Shown here: positions 1 to 24,496 of the stretch, one piece after another
Position numbering within the stretch: the stretch's first letter is position 1
Layout: each line of letters starts with the position of its first letter
Source of the DNA: Strigamia acuminata
Taxonomy: Eukaryota; Arthropoda; Chilopoda; Geophilomorpha; Linotaeniidae
Length of the DNA stretch: 60,000 bases
Reading direction: 5' to 3'
NCBI GenBank assembly: GCA_949358305.1
Contig: OX442314.1
Span: 32,299,608 to 32,359,607 of the forward strand
The notes under the pieces: generated by a model
Told to the model about the DNA's origin: nothing
The model's database searches: none
The model's input: only the letters and a program-made list of their open reading frames with translations
Position numbers and translations under genes: made by a program

Positions 1-290
1 GTTTCAAAAATCCATAAAATCGTGAAATATCGATATAATTGTTTCAAAAATCCATAAAAACGTGAAATATCGATATAATTGTTTCAAAAATCCATAAAAA
101 CGTAAAATATCGATATAATTGTTTCAAAAATCCATAAAAACGTGAAATATCGATATAATTGTTTCAAAAATCCATAAAAACGTAAAATATCGATATAATT
201 GTTTCAAAAATCCATAAAAACGTGAAATATCGATATAATTGTTTCAAAAATCCATAAAAACGTGAAATAGCGATATAATTGTTTCAAAAA
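1..290. repeat. 40-bp AT-rich tandem repeat
   Basis: About seven near-identical copies of a 40-bp unit beginning GTTTCAAAAATCCATAAAAA and ending in ATCGATATAATT. Copies differ by single bases and decay after position 290. The array is cut by the left edge of the window. Confidence 0.95.
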
Positions 291-3023
291 TCTATAAAAT
301 TTCAAATTATCGATAAAATCGTTTTAAAAATCATAAATATCGGTAGAAAAGTTCTAAAAAATCACGATAATGTCGATAAAATCGTGAAATGTAGTTTAAA
401 GTTGTGAAATATCGTTAAACTCGTTTAAAATTTTGTTAAAATCGTAAAATATCGATAAAATCGTTTAAAAAAACATGATAATATCAATAAAATTGTGAAA
501 TTTAGTCAAAAATCTTAAAAAATATCGTCACAATCATGAAATCTCGATAAATTTGCTTCAAAATCATGAAATGTCGAAAAAATCGTTTTAAAAATCACGA
601 AATATTGATTTTTAAAAAAATGCAGTCTTGTAAAAATTGTGAAAAATCAATTTTAAACAAAGAAAAAATCTCCAAAATCATCCAAATCCTTGAAATCGGT
701 TTTAAAAAAAAACTTAAAAAAAATCGTCACAATCATTTAACAAATCATGCCAAAAAGCGATAATTCTGCATTAGACTTGGTAGTGATGACAAGGACGATT
801 TTTTCAGTCCTTGGACTCATCTTACGTCAGCCCCACATGTTGCCCACTCGTTTGCCCTACTAAAACCACCCGTTCGCGCCATGACCCGCCATCTGGCGGT
901 CATTTGCACCTTTTGGTGATAATAACTCGCAGTCGCGACTCGCGATACCCTTATCAGAAAATCCCCGGCCCAAAAAAAATAAATATCTCGTAAAAATAAC
1001 AAGATTAAACCGATCCAAACACCATAAACAAACAACCAACTTCCGTATTGATAAAACTTATTTTTACGAATTTTATTTCGGACAACAAATAGGCCTTGAT
1101 TCGTATCGATGATAAATCGCCTTTTAGTCTTACCCGTTTTGTGTTAATTGGGAAATTGTACCTTTCTGCCCACTGATCACAGTAATTAGGACAACCAATT
1201 ATTTTTCCACTAATAATTTTCACCCTGTGGTTTGTGGCAAATGACCTGATTCGAAAACACCGAGATAAAAATAAAAGTGGGCAAACAAACAAACTGATAC
1301 GGCGCTACGGCGCTCGCGCTCTTCAAGGGGAAAACGGAAATTAAATAGAGAGAGAGAGAGAGAGAGAGAAACCGTTACTTTATGGGTTAGTTTTATCCTC
1401 CGGTTGAATGTAAGGGTGTGGCGTGAAACGTGTTGGATCGAATCGGCATATTCGGTAGTTTTTACAGTGTCAAGGAGGAGAAAGTTTTGAGGGATTTGTT
1501 GCGCAAGAAGGACGACGCCATTTTTTCACCCCTGAACTGGCCAACTTTGTCCTCAATTCGAATCGTGTTGGTGATGGGTGCATGGGGGCTTTGAAGGGGA
1601 CCCAACAAGAAATTATTTGCTCATTAAGGATTAAAAATAATTGGAGAAATGAATGTATGATGAAATGTTGTTTTGAAATTCATGGAATATTGATCAATTC
1701 GTGAAATATCGATAAAATTAGTTAAAAAATCGTGACATGTCGATCAAGTTGGTTCAAAAATCGTGAATTATCGAACAAATTGGTTCAAAAATTGTGAAAT
1801 ATCGGACAAATTAGTTCAAAAATCGTGAAATATCGATCAAATTTGTTCAAAAATCGTGAAATGTTGATCAAATTTGTTCAAAAATCGTGAAATATTGATC
1901 AAATTTGTTCAAAAATCGTGAAATATCGATCAAATTGATTCAAAAATCGTGAAATATCGATCAAATTGATTCAAAAATCGTAAAATATTGATCAAATTTG
2001 TTCAAAAATCTGAAATATTGATCAAATTTGTTCAAAAATCGTGAAATATCGATCAAATTGGTTCAAAAATCGTAAAATATTGATCAAATTGGTTTAAAAA
2101 TCGTGAAATATCGTCAAATTTGTTCAAAAATCGTGAAATATCGATCAAATTTGTTCAAAAATCGTGAAATATCGATCAAATTGGTTCAAAAATCGTGAAA
2201 TATCGATTAAATTTGTTCAAAAATCGTGAAATATCGATCAAATTTGTTCAAAAATTGTTTAAATTGTTTAAAATGTCGTTTAAATCGTGGTATATCGGTA
2301 AATTTGCTTGAAAATCGTGAAATATGAAAAATGGTGAAAAATTAATTTTTTTCTCATAAAATTCAAATTTCAAATAAAACAACACACCCATTTTATTTCA
2401 AAATTCAAAATTTTACAAATTAAAAAAAAAATCTATGTACACGTATAACCAAAGTCCACACATCTGACTCAGATCTAAAATTTCAAATCCCATCGTTACT
2501 TTCATTTGAATTTTAATACTTTTCCACATTCTTATCGCCAGCCAATGGGCGCAAACGGCGGCAATCCAAACCAAAACCCCTTTCGGTAAAATTTAAAACT
2601 CTCGCATTTCCATCCCTTTCGAGGCCGTTGCTGCGTTACCTCGACCTCACCCGTACAAACCGAGCGGCGAAATATGATTTGCGGTTGGCCAAACCATTCG
2701 CATTGAGACTCGTCCGGGCTCGACGAAATAAACAAAAAAAGAAGAAATTCCCCGACTTCATTCCACAGTGTCTCGACCGGCTGGGAAAGAAGGGGAATTT
2801 GTGAAGAGTGGGTTCCCGAATGGACGATGGTCACCGAGCACAATAGATGGGGTAATTGAACGTTTTAAACGCCTCCCAGAGTGCCAGTCGAACCCGTTTG
2901 GACTCGTCGTGTTTGTTTGCACGGCGCGCGCAGTGCCGCAACGTGGCGGTGTTTGGCATTAAGGCGGGCGACTTCAACGGTTGTAACGTTTGCCACTTCG
3001 CAGTAAACACGCGTGGTCGTTAA
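291..3023. other. AT-rich noncoding stretch upstream of the HECW transcript
   Basis: No reading frame with recognisable protein character is present. 300-770 is degenerate sequence related to the first array (recurring ATCGTGAAATATCGATAAAA-like words). A GA dinucleotide run lies near 1346-1370. 2530-3000 is less AT-rich and CpG-containing, compatible with promoter-proximal DNA. No upstream HECW exon (C2, WW or the segment just before the HECT linker) was found. Confidence 0.6.
1735..2262. repeat. 31-bp AT-rich tandem repeat
   Basis: Roughly 17 copies of a 31-bp unit made of CAAAAATCGTGAAATATCGA plus TCAAATTTGTT. Substitutions and one-base deletions occur between copies. The TCGTGAAATATCGAT core resembles the 40-bp array at the window start, so the two arrays probably share ancestry. 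Confidence 0.93.
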
Positions 3024-3030
3024 TATAAAA
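3024..3030 (+). promoter_or_regulatory. TATA box of the short HECW transcript
   Basis: TATAAAA lies about 95 bp before the ATG at 3123. Transcription would start near 3055, giving a 5' leader of about 70 nt. It supports an independent promoter for the exon starting at 3123. Inferred from sequence only. Confidence 0.45.
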
Positions 3031-3122
3031 CCGTTAAATCGATCGAGGTGGAGTTTTTTCTTTGGTTTTTTTTAATTTTTAACCGAATTGTGTGATATGC
3101 GGGACTTGTGCGCTCATTTAAC

Positions 3123-13034
<9,912 letters not shown>

Positions 13035-13114
13035 GCGAATGACCGAAAGCGAAGCGGCAGTGCCTTTCTGCTTTCTCCTTCATCCCTTCGTCTCAACTAG
13101 TCAGTCTGTGCGAA

Positions 13115-13136
13115 AATAAATGAATAAACGAAATAA
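13115..13136 (+). promoter_or_regulatory. Poly(A) signal cluster of HECW
   Basis: AATAAA and related hexamers occur three times within about 20 bp, roughly 80 bp after the HECW stop codon, consistent with a short 3' UTR. Another AATAAA cluster near 13610 could serve a longer form. Confidence 0.5.
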
Positions 13137-15154
13137 AAATGCATATCCGCCATTTTTGGACTAAAGTGCTGATCAGACTCGAAAGAAAAAGAGCAAAACT
13201 TGTAAATATTTTTCAACATTTTCAATATTTTGTACATTTTTTGCAAATCATCCTACGATTTTTAGTAGTGCTTTCCTGGTCACATGTCTTTCATCTCTTT
13301 TTTCCTTTGTACACTCGTGGAATTTTCATTTGTTGGGGACCAAGTCCCGGATTATATTAACAATACACACTCCTGTCGTCATGTGACAGCAATAATCAAG
13401 TCATGAATTAAGGAACTCAGGGTGATTTTGTTGGTTTTAAGTTAAGTTGAAGTGGTTTTTTTAATGTAATTGTACATTTTATTTTTTTGTTTTTTGTTTT
13501 ATTTTTTTTTTTGTATTGTATATTGAGTTTTGTGAGAAAGTCAAAGAAATGTGCCATGGCTTGGACCTGCTGTTGTGTATTTTTTTTCCAGACAACTTTT
13601 GCTGAAGGAAATAAAAATATAATTATAAAAATGTTTTATTTTCATTTCGTTGCACGAGTTGGCCATTTTTATTTTATTTTGATATTACGTGTCATTTGCG
13701 ATCTCGTGTAGTCGTTAAAGGATATTTTGTGACGTAGGAAATGTTCACTCGGAGCGAACGGTCGATGAATCGATAAAAATGGAGGAGTAAATCGGCTCGT
13801 AAAGCCAAACTTTTTGAATGAATTTCACGTTTTGAAACACATAGTGCACTCGTAAGACCCCGATAAACGGCAAAAACCAACGGAAACTAATTCCCATTTT
13901 ATACTTTCCAGCCATTTAAACCAACTGAAGAAATTATCCGACAAAATGAGCGAAGATTTCAGCTAATATTTACAAGATCCAATCAACGCCTATTTAATCC
14001 TCAAAACATCAGCTTATTGGGAAGAAGTTTAAAAATTAAATTAATGAACCCCCAAGATGGTAATCGGTTTTTAAAAAAAATCAAAGAATTTTTCTTTATT
14101 GTTTGTTCCTATGTTTATTTGTCGATTTTTTTGTGTTTGTTTTGAGTTTGTTTGATTTTTTTTGTTACAATTCATCAAATTTTAATTATTTTTGTACTTT
14201 TTAGCACTGTGTCATCCTCGGGCAGCCAAAAATCGTGATTTTACGAAGATACGATGACAAAAGTTGAGGATAAAAAGTGAGGAGATGACGGGCAGACTAG
14301 ACCTGGTCTCAGGGCTCCAACTCCGTCTCTCCGGGCTCTGGGTTTGGATATAATATCTCCGGTCCGGATGACCAGATTTTGTCGCTTCTCAAAGTATAAC
14401 CGTAACTTACAATCGTATAATTTATTATTATTGAGATGATACAATTTTTTTCTATTGATATAACCGACTTACGGTCCGCAAGTCGGTTAATCGATGAAAA
14501 GAAGAAAAACGTTGTCTAAGCGTAAAAATAAATTGAAATATGGTCCCCCAGAGGTGTTATCACGAGAGTCTGTGTCAGGCTGCAAATGGGGTTTGTTTAT
14601 GTGAAAAAATTGAATTTTTCGACATTTAAAACTCATTTTTGTTATGACAGTATCTAATAAATGGTTCCACGAACGTGGGCAAGAGTTTGGACAACCCTTC
14701 AGACAAAAATTAAACAAATAAAATGAATTGTAGTTAGTTCTCTCCTGATTTAGACTCTTCCTATTTTAGTATGACGTAAATGCTCTAATAGAATGCAGGT
14801 GTTCTATTGACAAAACCCAGATTCCTCAATTCGGTCGATTTAAATATTTATTTCAATTTAGACGTTAATTTTAGCTGTTTTGTTCAATTTAATAGTAGTT
14901 TTACGTTGAATTCAGTCGTTTTGGTCCACAATTTTTACAACAAAAATGGCATTTTAGGAACGTCCACCGCTGTAACTCAACACACGAGCGCCATTTGTGC
15001 TTCAACGGAATAAACAAACTACTCCCAAAACTATTCAAGAAAAATTATTTATTACCATTTTTCACTTGTACAAAAAAAATCGTTATATAAAAAGGAAACG
15101 AAAAAAAGAAAAAGAAAATGAAAGAAAAAAAAAAATGGTGAAACTGCTTAAAAA
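13137..15154. other. Intergenic, no gene recognised
   Basis: The stretch holds T-rich DNA, a moderately GC-rich block at 14200-14480 without a convincing frame, and the hairpin at 14461. Open frames here are short and have no protein-like composition. HECW and the U2AF gene converge on this region. Confidence 0.55.
14461..14489. other. 10-bp perfect stem hairpin
   Basis: TAACCGACTT and AAGTCGGTTA are exact reverse complements around a 9-nt loop that could itself form two more G-C pairs. It lies between two convergent genes. No RNA family recognised. Confidence 0.6.
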
Positions 15155-18399
<3,245 letters not shown>

Positions 18400-18607
18400 T
18401 AGATGGCCTATTATACAGTATGGTAAGTTTTTGCTACAAATTTAATGCCAAAATGGTTCATTTTTGTTAAAACTCAAAAAGAAAAGTAATGTATTGAAAA
18501 TGTAATAAAATATATGCAGAAATTTTAAGTTTATTTTATGGTATTTTTCGGGGGGGAAAAATACAGATTTTATTTTAAATCTAAAAGAACAATTAAAAAA
18601 AAATATT

Positions 18608-18725
18608 GAGAACAGCATCTGGGATTCCCAGGCGGTCACCCATCCAAGTACTAACCAGACCCGATGCTGCTTAACTTCGGGGATCGGACGAGAACCGGTG
18701 TTTTCAGCGTGGTATGGCCGTTCTC
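18608..18725 (-). rRNA. 5S ribosomal RNA
   Basis: 118 nt, identical base for base to the copy at 19131. It contains the 5S internal promoter region for TFIIIA (GTTAAGCAGCATCGGG, then GTACTTGGATGGGTGACCGC) and the closing helix GAGAAC/GTTCTC. A TATATA-like block about 10-30 bp upstream is conserved with the other copy. Transcribed by RNA polymerase III as part of the large ribosomal subunit. Confidence 0.96.
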
Positions 18726-19130
18726 ATACAAACTGCTTTACAATGCAATATATAAAGCAAAATAATTATAATGAATTTCTTTTGCTAATACAATGTGCTA
18801 AAAAATTTGAAACTTTTTGTGGTAGTAGTGGATATGTAGAGGCAACTGAGGAAAAAGATTAAAGGGTTCAACTTAGAAGTAAATACGTATAAATACGTGA
18901 ATTATTATTTTTTTTATAGTCACGAAGTTTGATTTTGTTATTGTGTGGGAAAGCAATGCTGAGAAGCATCCGTGATGCGGAGTTTCTTTTGGTGTTCGGG
19001 CTAAGTTTTAACGTTTTAAAAGCATATAGAACAACTACGTAGCATTGTACAGTTTAAAAAATAGCCGCAATATTTAGCAAAAGAAATTTTTATACATACT
19101 TTATATATTGAATTGTAAAGGATATTGTAC

Positions 19131-19248
19131 GAGAACGGCCATACCACGCTGAAAACACCGGTTCTCGTCCGATCCCCGAAGTTAAGCAGCATCGGGTCTG
19201 GTTAGTACTTGGATGGGTGACCGCCTGGGAATCCCAGATGCTGTTCTC
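19131..19248 (+). rRNA. 5S ribosomal RNA
   Basis: 118 nt, beginning GAGAACGGCCATACCACGCT and ending ATGCTGTTCTC. It is identical to the divergent copy and is followed within a few bases by a T run (19253-19259) that would stop RNA polymerase III. The two genes point away from each other with about 405 bp between their 5' ends. Confidence 0.97.
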
Positions 19249-19822
19249 AATATTTTTTTGTTTTAATATTTAAAATTTTTTTTTTTTCCTCTAAAAACTC
19301 CCAAAAACCAAAAAAATTCTTATTTTCTCTATATTTTTAATTAAATTTCCAATACATTTTTCTTTCTTTTTTGAAATTGGACCATTTTGGCAATAAATTT
19401 GTAGTAAAAATCTACTATACCATTTAATTAATACAATGTGATGTTAAAAGATATAAAAACAACCACACAAACAAAAAACACAACTTTATAAATGCAAATT
19501 TTGTGTTTAATTTTATTACTAGATTTTTAACTGGGCATTTAATTTAGTCTCCGTGACACAAACGGACAAGTGCAAAACTTGTCAAATGGAATGTTGAATG
19601 TGGTAGCAAAATATCAAAGGGAATAACTCTATTTCCCTATCAACTACCCGAAACAAAAATTCGCAGCCTAAATATAAAACATTTATACCAAAAACTCGAT
19701 TAATTTCTCACGTAGCCGTAAAAAAAACCAGCCAATCCCTACGACATTCTGCCATCACATTCAACATTCCAATAGACAAGTTCCGCACTCACACACTCAA
19801 TAAAACAAACAACATTTCACTT

Positions 19823-20227
19823 CTAAACTGCCGCTTTTACATCAGTTTTATCGTCTTCAATTCCCACTTCATCCGCCATTTTGTGACCACCTAAAATCGA
19901 ATTGCCGGTTTCCGGTTCACCGGAATCTCCAGATTCTCCACCCGCTTCAGTATCATCTTCGTCATCTTCGTCGCCGAGGAACTTTATACTTTGATCAGCT
20001 AAATCAAGTTGAGGAATTGGATCCATCGTGAATAATTTTCCAATTGTGGCCGATAAATCGAGCTCGGTGAGCAACTCGCGTTGATAACTGCTTTCCAAAG
20101 ACGATAACGGATCGTAGTAGACGAATCTATTCATTTCGGACTGACACAGGACGAATTTTGCTTCGAAAGGAATATCCGGCAAATTGTTGCAATATTTAAT
20201 TCCGCACACTAATCCAATTTGAGCCAT
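19823..20227 (-). CDS. Truncated PAF1-like protein (N-terminal region only)
   Basis: A single 134-aa frame. Residues 4-85 resemble the N-terminal conserved part of PAF1, the scaffold of the RNA polymerase II-associated PAF1 complex: GLVCGIKYCNNLPDIPFEAK, MNRFVYYDPLSSLE, RELLTELDLSATI and DLADQSIKF follow the PAF1 order. The rest of PAF1 (several hundred residues) is missing. The C terminus is a short acidic tail (GDEDDEDDTE) of the kind also found near the end of full PAF1. No further PAF1 sequence lies downstream. It may be a processed, internally deleted copy or a lineage-specific short paralogue. As I recall, this N-terminal region of PAF1 includes the CTR9-binding part, so the product could bind CTR9 without the other functions (inference). 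Same strand as RPF1, about 210 bp downstream of it. Confidence 0.78.
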   Translation of the reverse strand: MAQIGLVCGIKYCNNLPDIPFEAKFVLCQSEMNRFVYYDPLSSLESSYQRELLTELDLSATIGKLFTMDPIPQLDLADQSIKFLGDEDDEDDTEAGGESGDSGEPETGNSILGGHKMADEVGIEDDKTDVKAAV

Positions 20228-20435
20228 CGTCTAACCCGATCAAGAATCGCACTTAAAATGATTTAATCTTCGCACGAATCCCCTTTTATAAGTCCCAAAT
20301 CATAGTCACGTCGTACTGACGTTAATTTATTCCACCTCACGTCGACCCGACGTTACTTTAACGACAATTATCAACAACAAGTGTACTTTCATTAAATATT
20401 TATTTTAATACAATTTCCAATACATTTTAGACGTT

Positions 20436-21941
20436 TTATAAGAAAAACCGACGACGACTCGTTTCCATTTCGTGGCGCTGAAATAAAAAATGAAAAATAA
20501 ATCCAAAAAACTGAAAATAAATCCAAAAAATGGAAAATAAATCCAAAAAATGGAAAATAAATGGAAAATATATCCAAAAAATGGAAAATAAATGGAAAAT
20601 AAATCCAAAAAATGAAAAATAAATGGAAAATAAATCCAAAAAATGGAAAATATCTTCAAATTTCGTTTTCTACCTTCAATTCCCACTCGTACTCTCCAAA
20701 CTTTGAATCAAACGTGCCCTTCTGCAACGATTTAAGGCGCAGCGTAAACCGCGGTCCCAATTCCTGAATGCCGACCTTCTTTTCGCTCCTAAATTGATAC
20801 CTAACCGAAGAAAAAATTCAATAAAACCACCAAATCGGTCGTGGAGGGGCCTCGAGTCACCTGTGATGTCGGAAAAAGATGTAATCACGTTGGTTGTGAA
20901 ACGTGCACACGTTCCTCCCGTTAAACTGCGGGTCGTAGTGGAAAATCGAGCCCAACATCCTCGCGATCGTGTGCCCCAGACGAGTGTTGAAGTTCTTGAA
21001 TATCAGCTCGGGTCTGTGCTCGCTTTTCTCCCCGCGAAGTTTAATTTCGCTTGAGAATCTCAGACTGTTGATTTTGAAGTACGCGGTCGGTCCTTCCGGT
21101 AGATGGATGAGCAACAAGGCATCTAAATAATTATAAAATATATATATATGTATTTATACATCGAAATTGTAACGATTTAAGACGTACTCGGCACTCTTTT
21201 GTCTTCGTTTACTATAATTATGTCAGTGAACTCCTTTTCGATGCACGATTTCACCATTTTCTTCACGCTGGAGCGGTTCCGCCAACGAATGAGGGCGTTT
21301 GGAACGATTTGACTCAATTCTTTACAAAACCGGTTGGTTTTCTGTATTTTAAAATTTTAAAATTTAGAAAAAATTTCGATATATTTGGGTATTTTGCGGG
21401 TTTTAGCACCGTGTGTGGGTTGTCTGCCGTCGTTATGAGCACTTTTGGAGGCATTTCTTTGTTGAAATACGGCGCCATTTCGTCGTTGGCTTCGTCGAAT
21501 TCAACCTGCATGGATTTAATTTATTAATTAATATTTATTTTTGTCGTTTTTGAATTTAAAAAATTACTTCATCGTCCTTTTCATCTACTATCGTCTCATC
21601 ATATTCGCGAGTGCTTTCGATAGTACGCGGTGTTTGTTTCGGCGGCGCCTAAATAAGTGAATTGTTGTGATGATTATGAATATTTAATGTTATTTGTTTG
21701 TATACTTTATCGCCCAATTTCTTGTCCTCTTTCCGTCGCTCTTTTCGCTGTTGTTTTTTAATCTGAAATTGCAATTTCAAAAATGTTAGCGAATCCAGTG
21801 ATTCTTTTTTTAAAAAAAATATTTGCAGGAACTAACCTTATTTTTTTCACGTTTTAGTTTAATAAATTCCTCCCTTCGTCGCAATTTATTCTTGATTTTA
21901 AACGTTTCTCTTATGGATTGTTTCTCATCGACCGGCGCCAT
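20436..21941 (-). CDS. RPF1: RPF1, Brix-domain ribosome production factor 1
   Basis: Eight exons on the minus strand: 21941-21837, 21762-21706, 21648-21568, 21505-21410, 21341-21188, 21122-20861, 20800-20674, 20477-20436. All junctions are GT-AG and phases agree. The protein follows RPF1 closely from the [10 protein letters not shown] and [19 protein letters not shown] region through the Brix domain ([74 protein letters not shown]) to the family C terminus [13 protein letters not shown]1 acts in the nucleolus in 60S subunit assembly (ITS2 processing). The last intron is almost entirely a 20-bp minisatellite, so the final 14 residues lie on a separate tiny exon. Other introns are short. Confidence 0.93.
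20490..20660. repeat. 20-bp repeat filling the last RPF1 intron
   Basis: About eight copies of AATAAATCCAAAAAATGGAA with 10-bp sub-units lost or gained. The array makes up nearly the whole 196-bp intron between the last two RPF1 exons. Confidence 0.92.
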
Positions 21942-22406
21942 CTTAGACACGTTGTTTTGAACAACTGTCTACACGAAGAGCAACACCGGGGCAATAAAGC
22001 GATACGTGCAGATCTACGCCGCGAGTAAAAAAGTTAGCCAAAAATACATTTATTTCCTCGTATTCTTTTTTAATAAAAAATTAAAATGATTCAGAAATCA
22101 CATTTTTTAATCATTAGAATTAATTTCCACCAATCAAGCCGCTTCCAGCTCTCCCATCCGCCATTTCGAACACGTAGTAATCCAGATCCAGATCAAGTTC
22201 CCAACTACTCCATTCGATCCAAAACATTCTCGTTTCCACAAATTCAAACGTTTAAAAACCAACAACCAACGTAATACCTTACAAAATATCATTTATTCCA
22301 CGTCTTTACAAGTAAGAAATATCCACACTCCATATTTATAAAACAAATTAAATTTTTAATTTAAAAAAACAACAAAAAAAAAACCAAAAATCTTCCATTC
22401 CAAACA

Positions 22407-24496
22407 TCACCAGCTAACCGACGAGAATTCGCGAGAACTCGACATAGAATTATCGCCGCTAGAATACCCCGAGTTTTTCTGCGGACTATCCTCGATAATC
22501 ATGCGCGAAAGTCTATTTTTCAAAGCCGTCGCGAGCAACGCATTCAAATCGTCCTCGTTATTCCGATTCGTCTTTGGCTTAATCGGTGTCCCACCTGGCG
22601 ATCTAAAATAAAAACAATTAATTAATTAATTAAATTAAAATTAATTAATTAAAATAAATGGAAATTTACCGCTGAATTGGTCGTAATTTCACTTTATTCA
22701 TTCCTTTCAACACGTCCGCCATGTTTGGTATCTGCACTCCGTTCCTTTGCTGCGCATTCCGCTTATTTCCGGCGCCATCTTTGTTCTACACCGGAACAAT
22801 AAAAGCGATAAATTAAAAAAATGTCTCCCACATCATTTTCGACCATTTTCACCATTTTAATTTGTTGTTTCAAAGCGAAACCTTCGAAACACGTTCCGCA
22901 CATGGGCGGGAGTGGTGGCGGGGGTGGCGGTGGTGGTGGTGGTAATTGAGGACCCCCTAGGAAATAAAAATGAATAAATAAATGAAGAGAGACAAAATAA
23001 GGAAATAAATCAATTATTATTCAAAAAGACAATCGCACACGCGCATCAAGTAATACACAGTGATAAGTCTCTTACGAGAAACATCTGATGTTTGACTAGT
23101 TTGACTAGTTTGTCGTAAAATCGACGCGATCTGATTGCGTAATTTGGCGATTTCTTCCTCCAAAGCGCCGATTTTCTCCATCGTTTTCGACTCGCCAGGG
23201 ATCTCGTCGTTCCGTCTGTGATTAATCGGCGTGCTGCATGAAAACGGGCAACGCTGGACTTCGTTTTCCATCGAATCGGGTGCTAATGCCAGTCTAAAAT
23301 ATAAAAATATATCAAATGTTGGTCAAAATCACTAAAATTTAAATTAAAATCACTAAAAATTAAATTAAAATCACTAAAAATTAAATTAAAATCACTAAAA
23401 ATTAAGTAAAAGTCACTCAAAATCAAGTAAAAAATTACTAAAATTAATTTAAAATGCTACAAAATCATTAAAAATCAATTTAAAATGCGACAAAATCGTT
23501 GAAAATCAAAGAAAAATCATCAAAACTATTGAAAATCAAAGAAAAATTATCAAACCTATTGAAAATCTATGAAAAACTATCCAAAAGCGTTGAAAATCAA
23601 TGAAAAATCATCCAAAATCAATAAAAAATCATTAAAAATCATCCAAAATCATTAAAAATCATCCAAAATCATTAAAAATCATCCAAAATCAATGAAAAAT
23701 CATTAAAAATCATCCAAAATCAATGAAAAATCATTAAAAATCATCCAAAATCAATGAAAAATCATTAAAAATCATCCAAAATCAATAAAAAATTATTAAA
23801 AATCATCCAAAATCAATGAAAAATCATTAAAAATCATCCAAAATCAATGAAAAATCATTAAAAATCATCCAAAATCAATGAAAAATCATTAAAAATCATC
23901 CAAAATCAATGAAAAATTATTAAAAATCATCCAAAAATCACTAAAAAAAAATCCCGCGCTCAGGCATACGTCTACACGGTAGATATTCTTAAGTCCTATT
24001 CACAAAAAATCTCCGTTTATTTCCATTTATCAATCACCTGTGCACGATATTGCATTTCTGCGACGCTTCTAGCAGGTCTAACGTCCTAAAAGCGTTGAAA
24101 TTTGCACATCCGTCACTGGGAAATGAATTCTATAAAACAAAAATCAATTAATTAATCACACTAATAAAAATAAAAATCGATATTTCACATTTTTTACCTG
24201 TTTTTTGACCGTTACGATCGATTTAATCGGTAAATAGTCACTGAGAACCCGAATAACATATCGTCTTTGAGCGGCCAAGTTCTGGAATATAAATTTTTAA
24301 ACTTTTTTTAAGTATCAAAATTAAATTTTAATTAATTACTGACTCTATTGCAGGAGGATTTGAGTTGTCGGATGCGGTATTGGGTGCCCGATTGCTCCAT
24401 GAAAAACCGGACGATGTCTTCGATGTCTAAGTAAACTTCCACGACCGATTCAAACATTCTCTTAATGACCGCCACAAGTTGCAAAGAGGATGCCAT
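22407..24496 (-). CDS. MTFR1: MTFR1-family mitochondrial fission regulator
   Basis: Seven exons: 24496-24344, 24281-24198, 24129-24038, 23293-23076, 22956-22853, 22785-22670, 22602-22407. The junctions keep frame; the donor near 22853 has a second possible position 12 bp away. Features match the MTFR1/MTFR2 family: a predicted coiled coil (MEKIGALEEEIAKLRNQIAS), a run of ten prolines (LPPPPPPPPPP), then the conserved IPNMADVLKGMNKVKLRPIQ, SPGGTPIKPK and DLNALLATALKNRL blocks. Family members localise to mitochondria and promote fission or affect respiration. The Ser-rich C terminus (NSGYSSGDNSMSSS) is specific to this protein. The N-terminal exons (MASSLQLVAVIKRMFESVVE) are less certain than the C-terminal ones. 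Intron 3 contains a 31-bp minisatellite. It is divergent from the Knk gene with about 1.2 kb between start codons. Confidence 0.82.
23330..23945. repeat. 31-bp AT-rich tandem repeat in MTFR intron 3
   Basis: The regular part (23640-23940) has a 31-bp unit made of AAAAATCATCCAAAATCAAT plus GAAAAATCATT, about ten copies. The 5' part is built from related ATTAAATTAAAATCACTAAA words about 21 bp apart. Confidence 0.93.

Larger units (their letters stand above)
18400..19440. repeat. Imperfect inverted repeat enclosing two 5S rRNA genes
   Basis: Similarity extends well beyond the 5S genes on both sides. Outer flanks share an ACCATTTTGGCAWTAAATTTGTAG-like block (near 18428-18460 in complement and 19380-19405). 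Inner flanks share TTAGCAAAAGAAATT and a TTATATATTG-ATTGTAAAG block. Arms are roughly 340-400 bp, and the flanks have diverged by substitutions and small indels. Confidence 0.8.

Noticed and set aside
1-290. CRISPR-like regularly repeated DNA
   Set aside because: Units are contiguous tandem repeats without unique spacers, and the window is eukaryotic.
14200-14480. Possible spliceosomal snRNA between HECW and U2AF2
   Set aside because: GC-richer and contains a hairpin, but the sequence does not follow U1, U2, U4, U5 or U6 as I know them.
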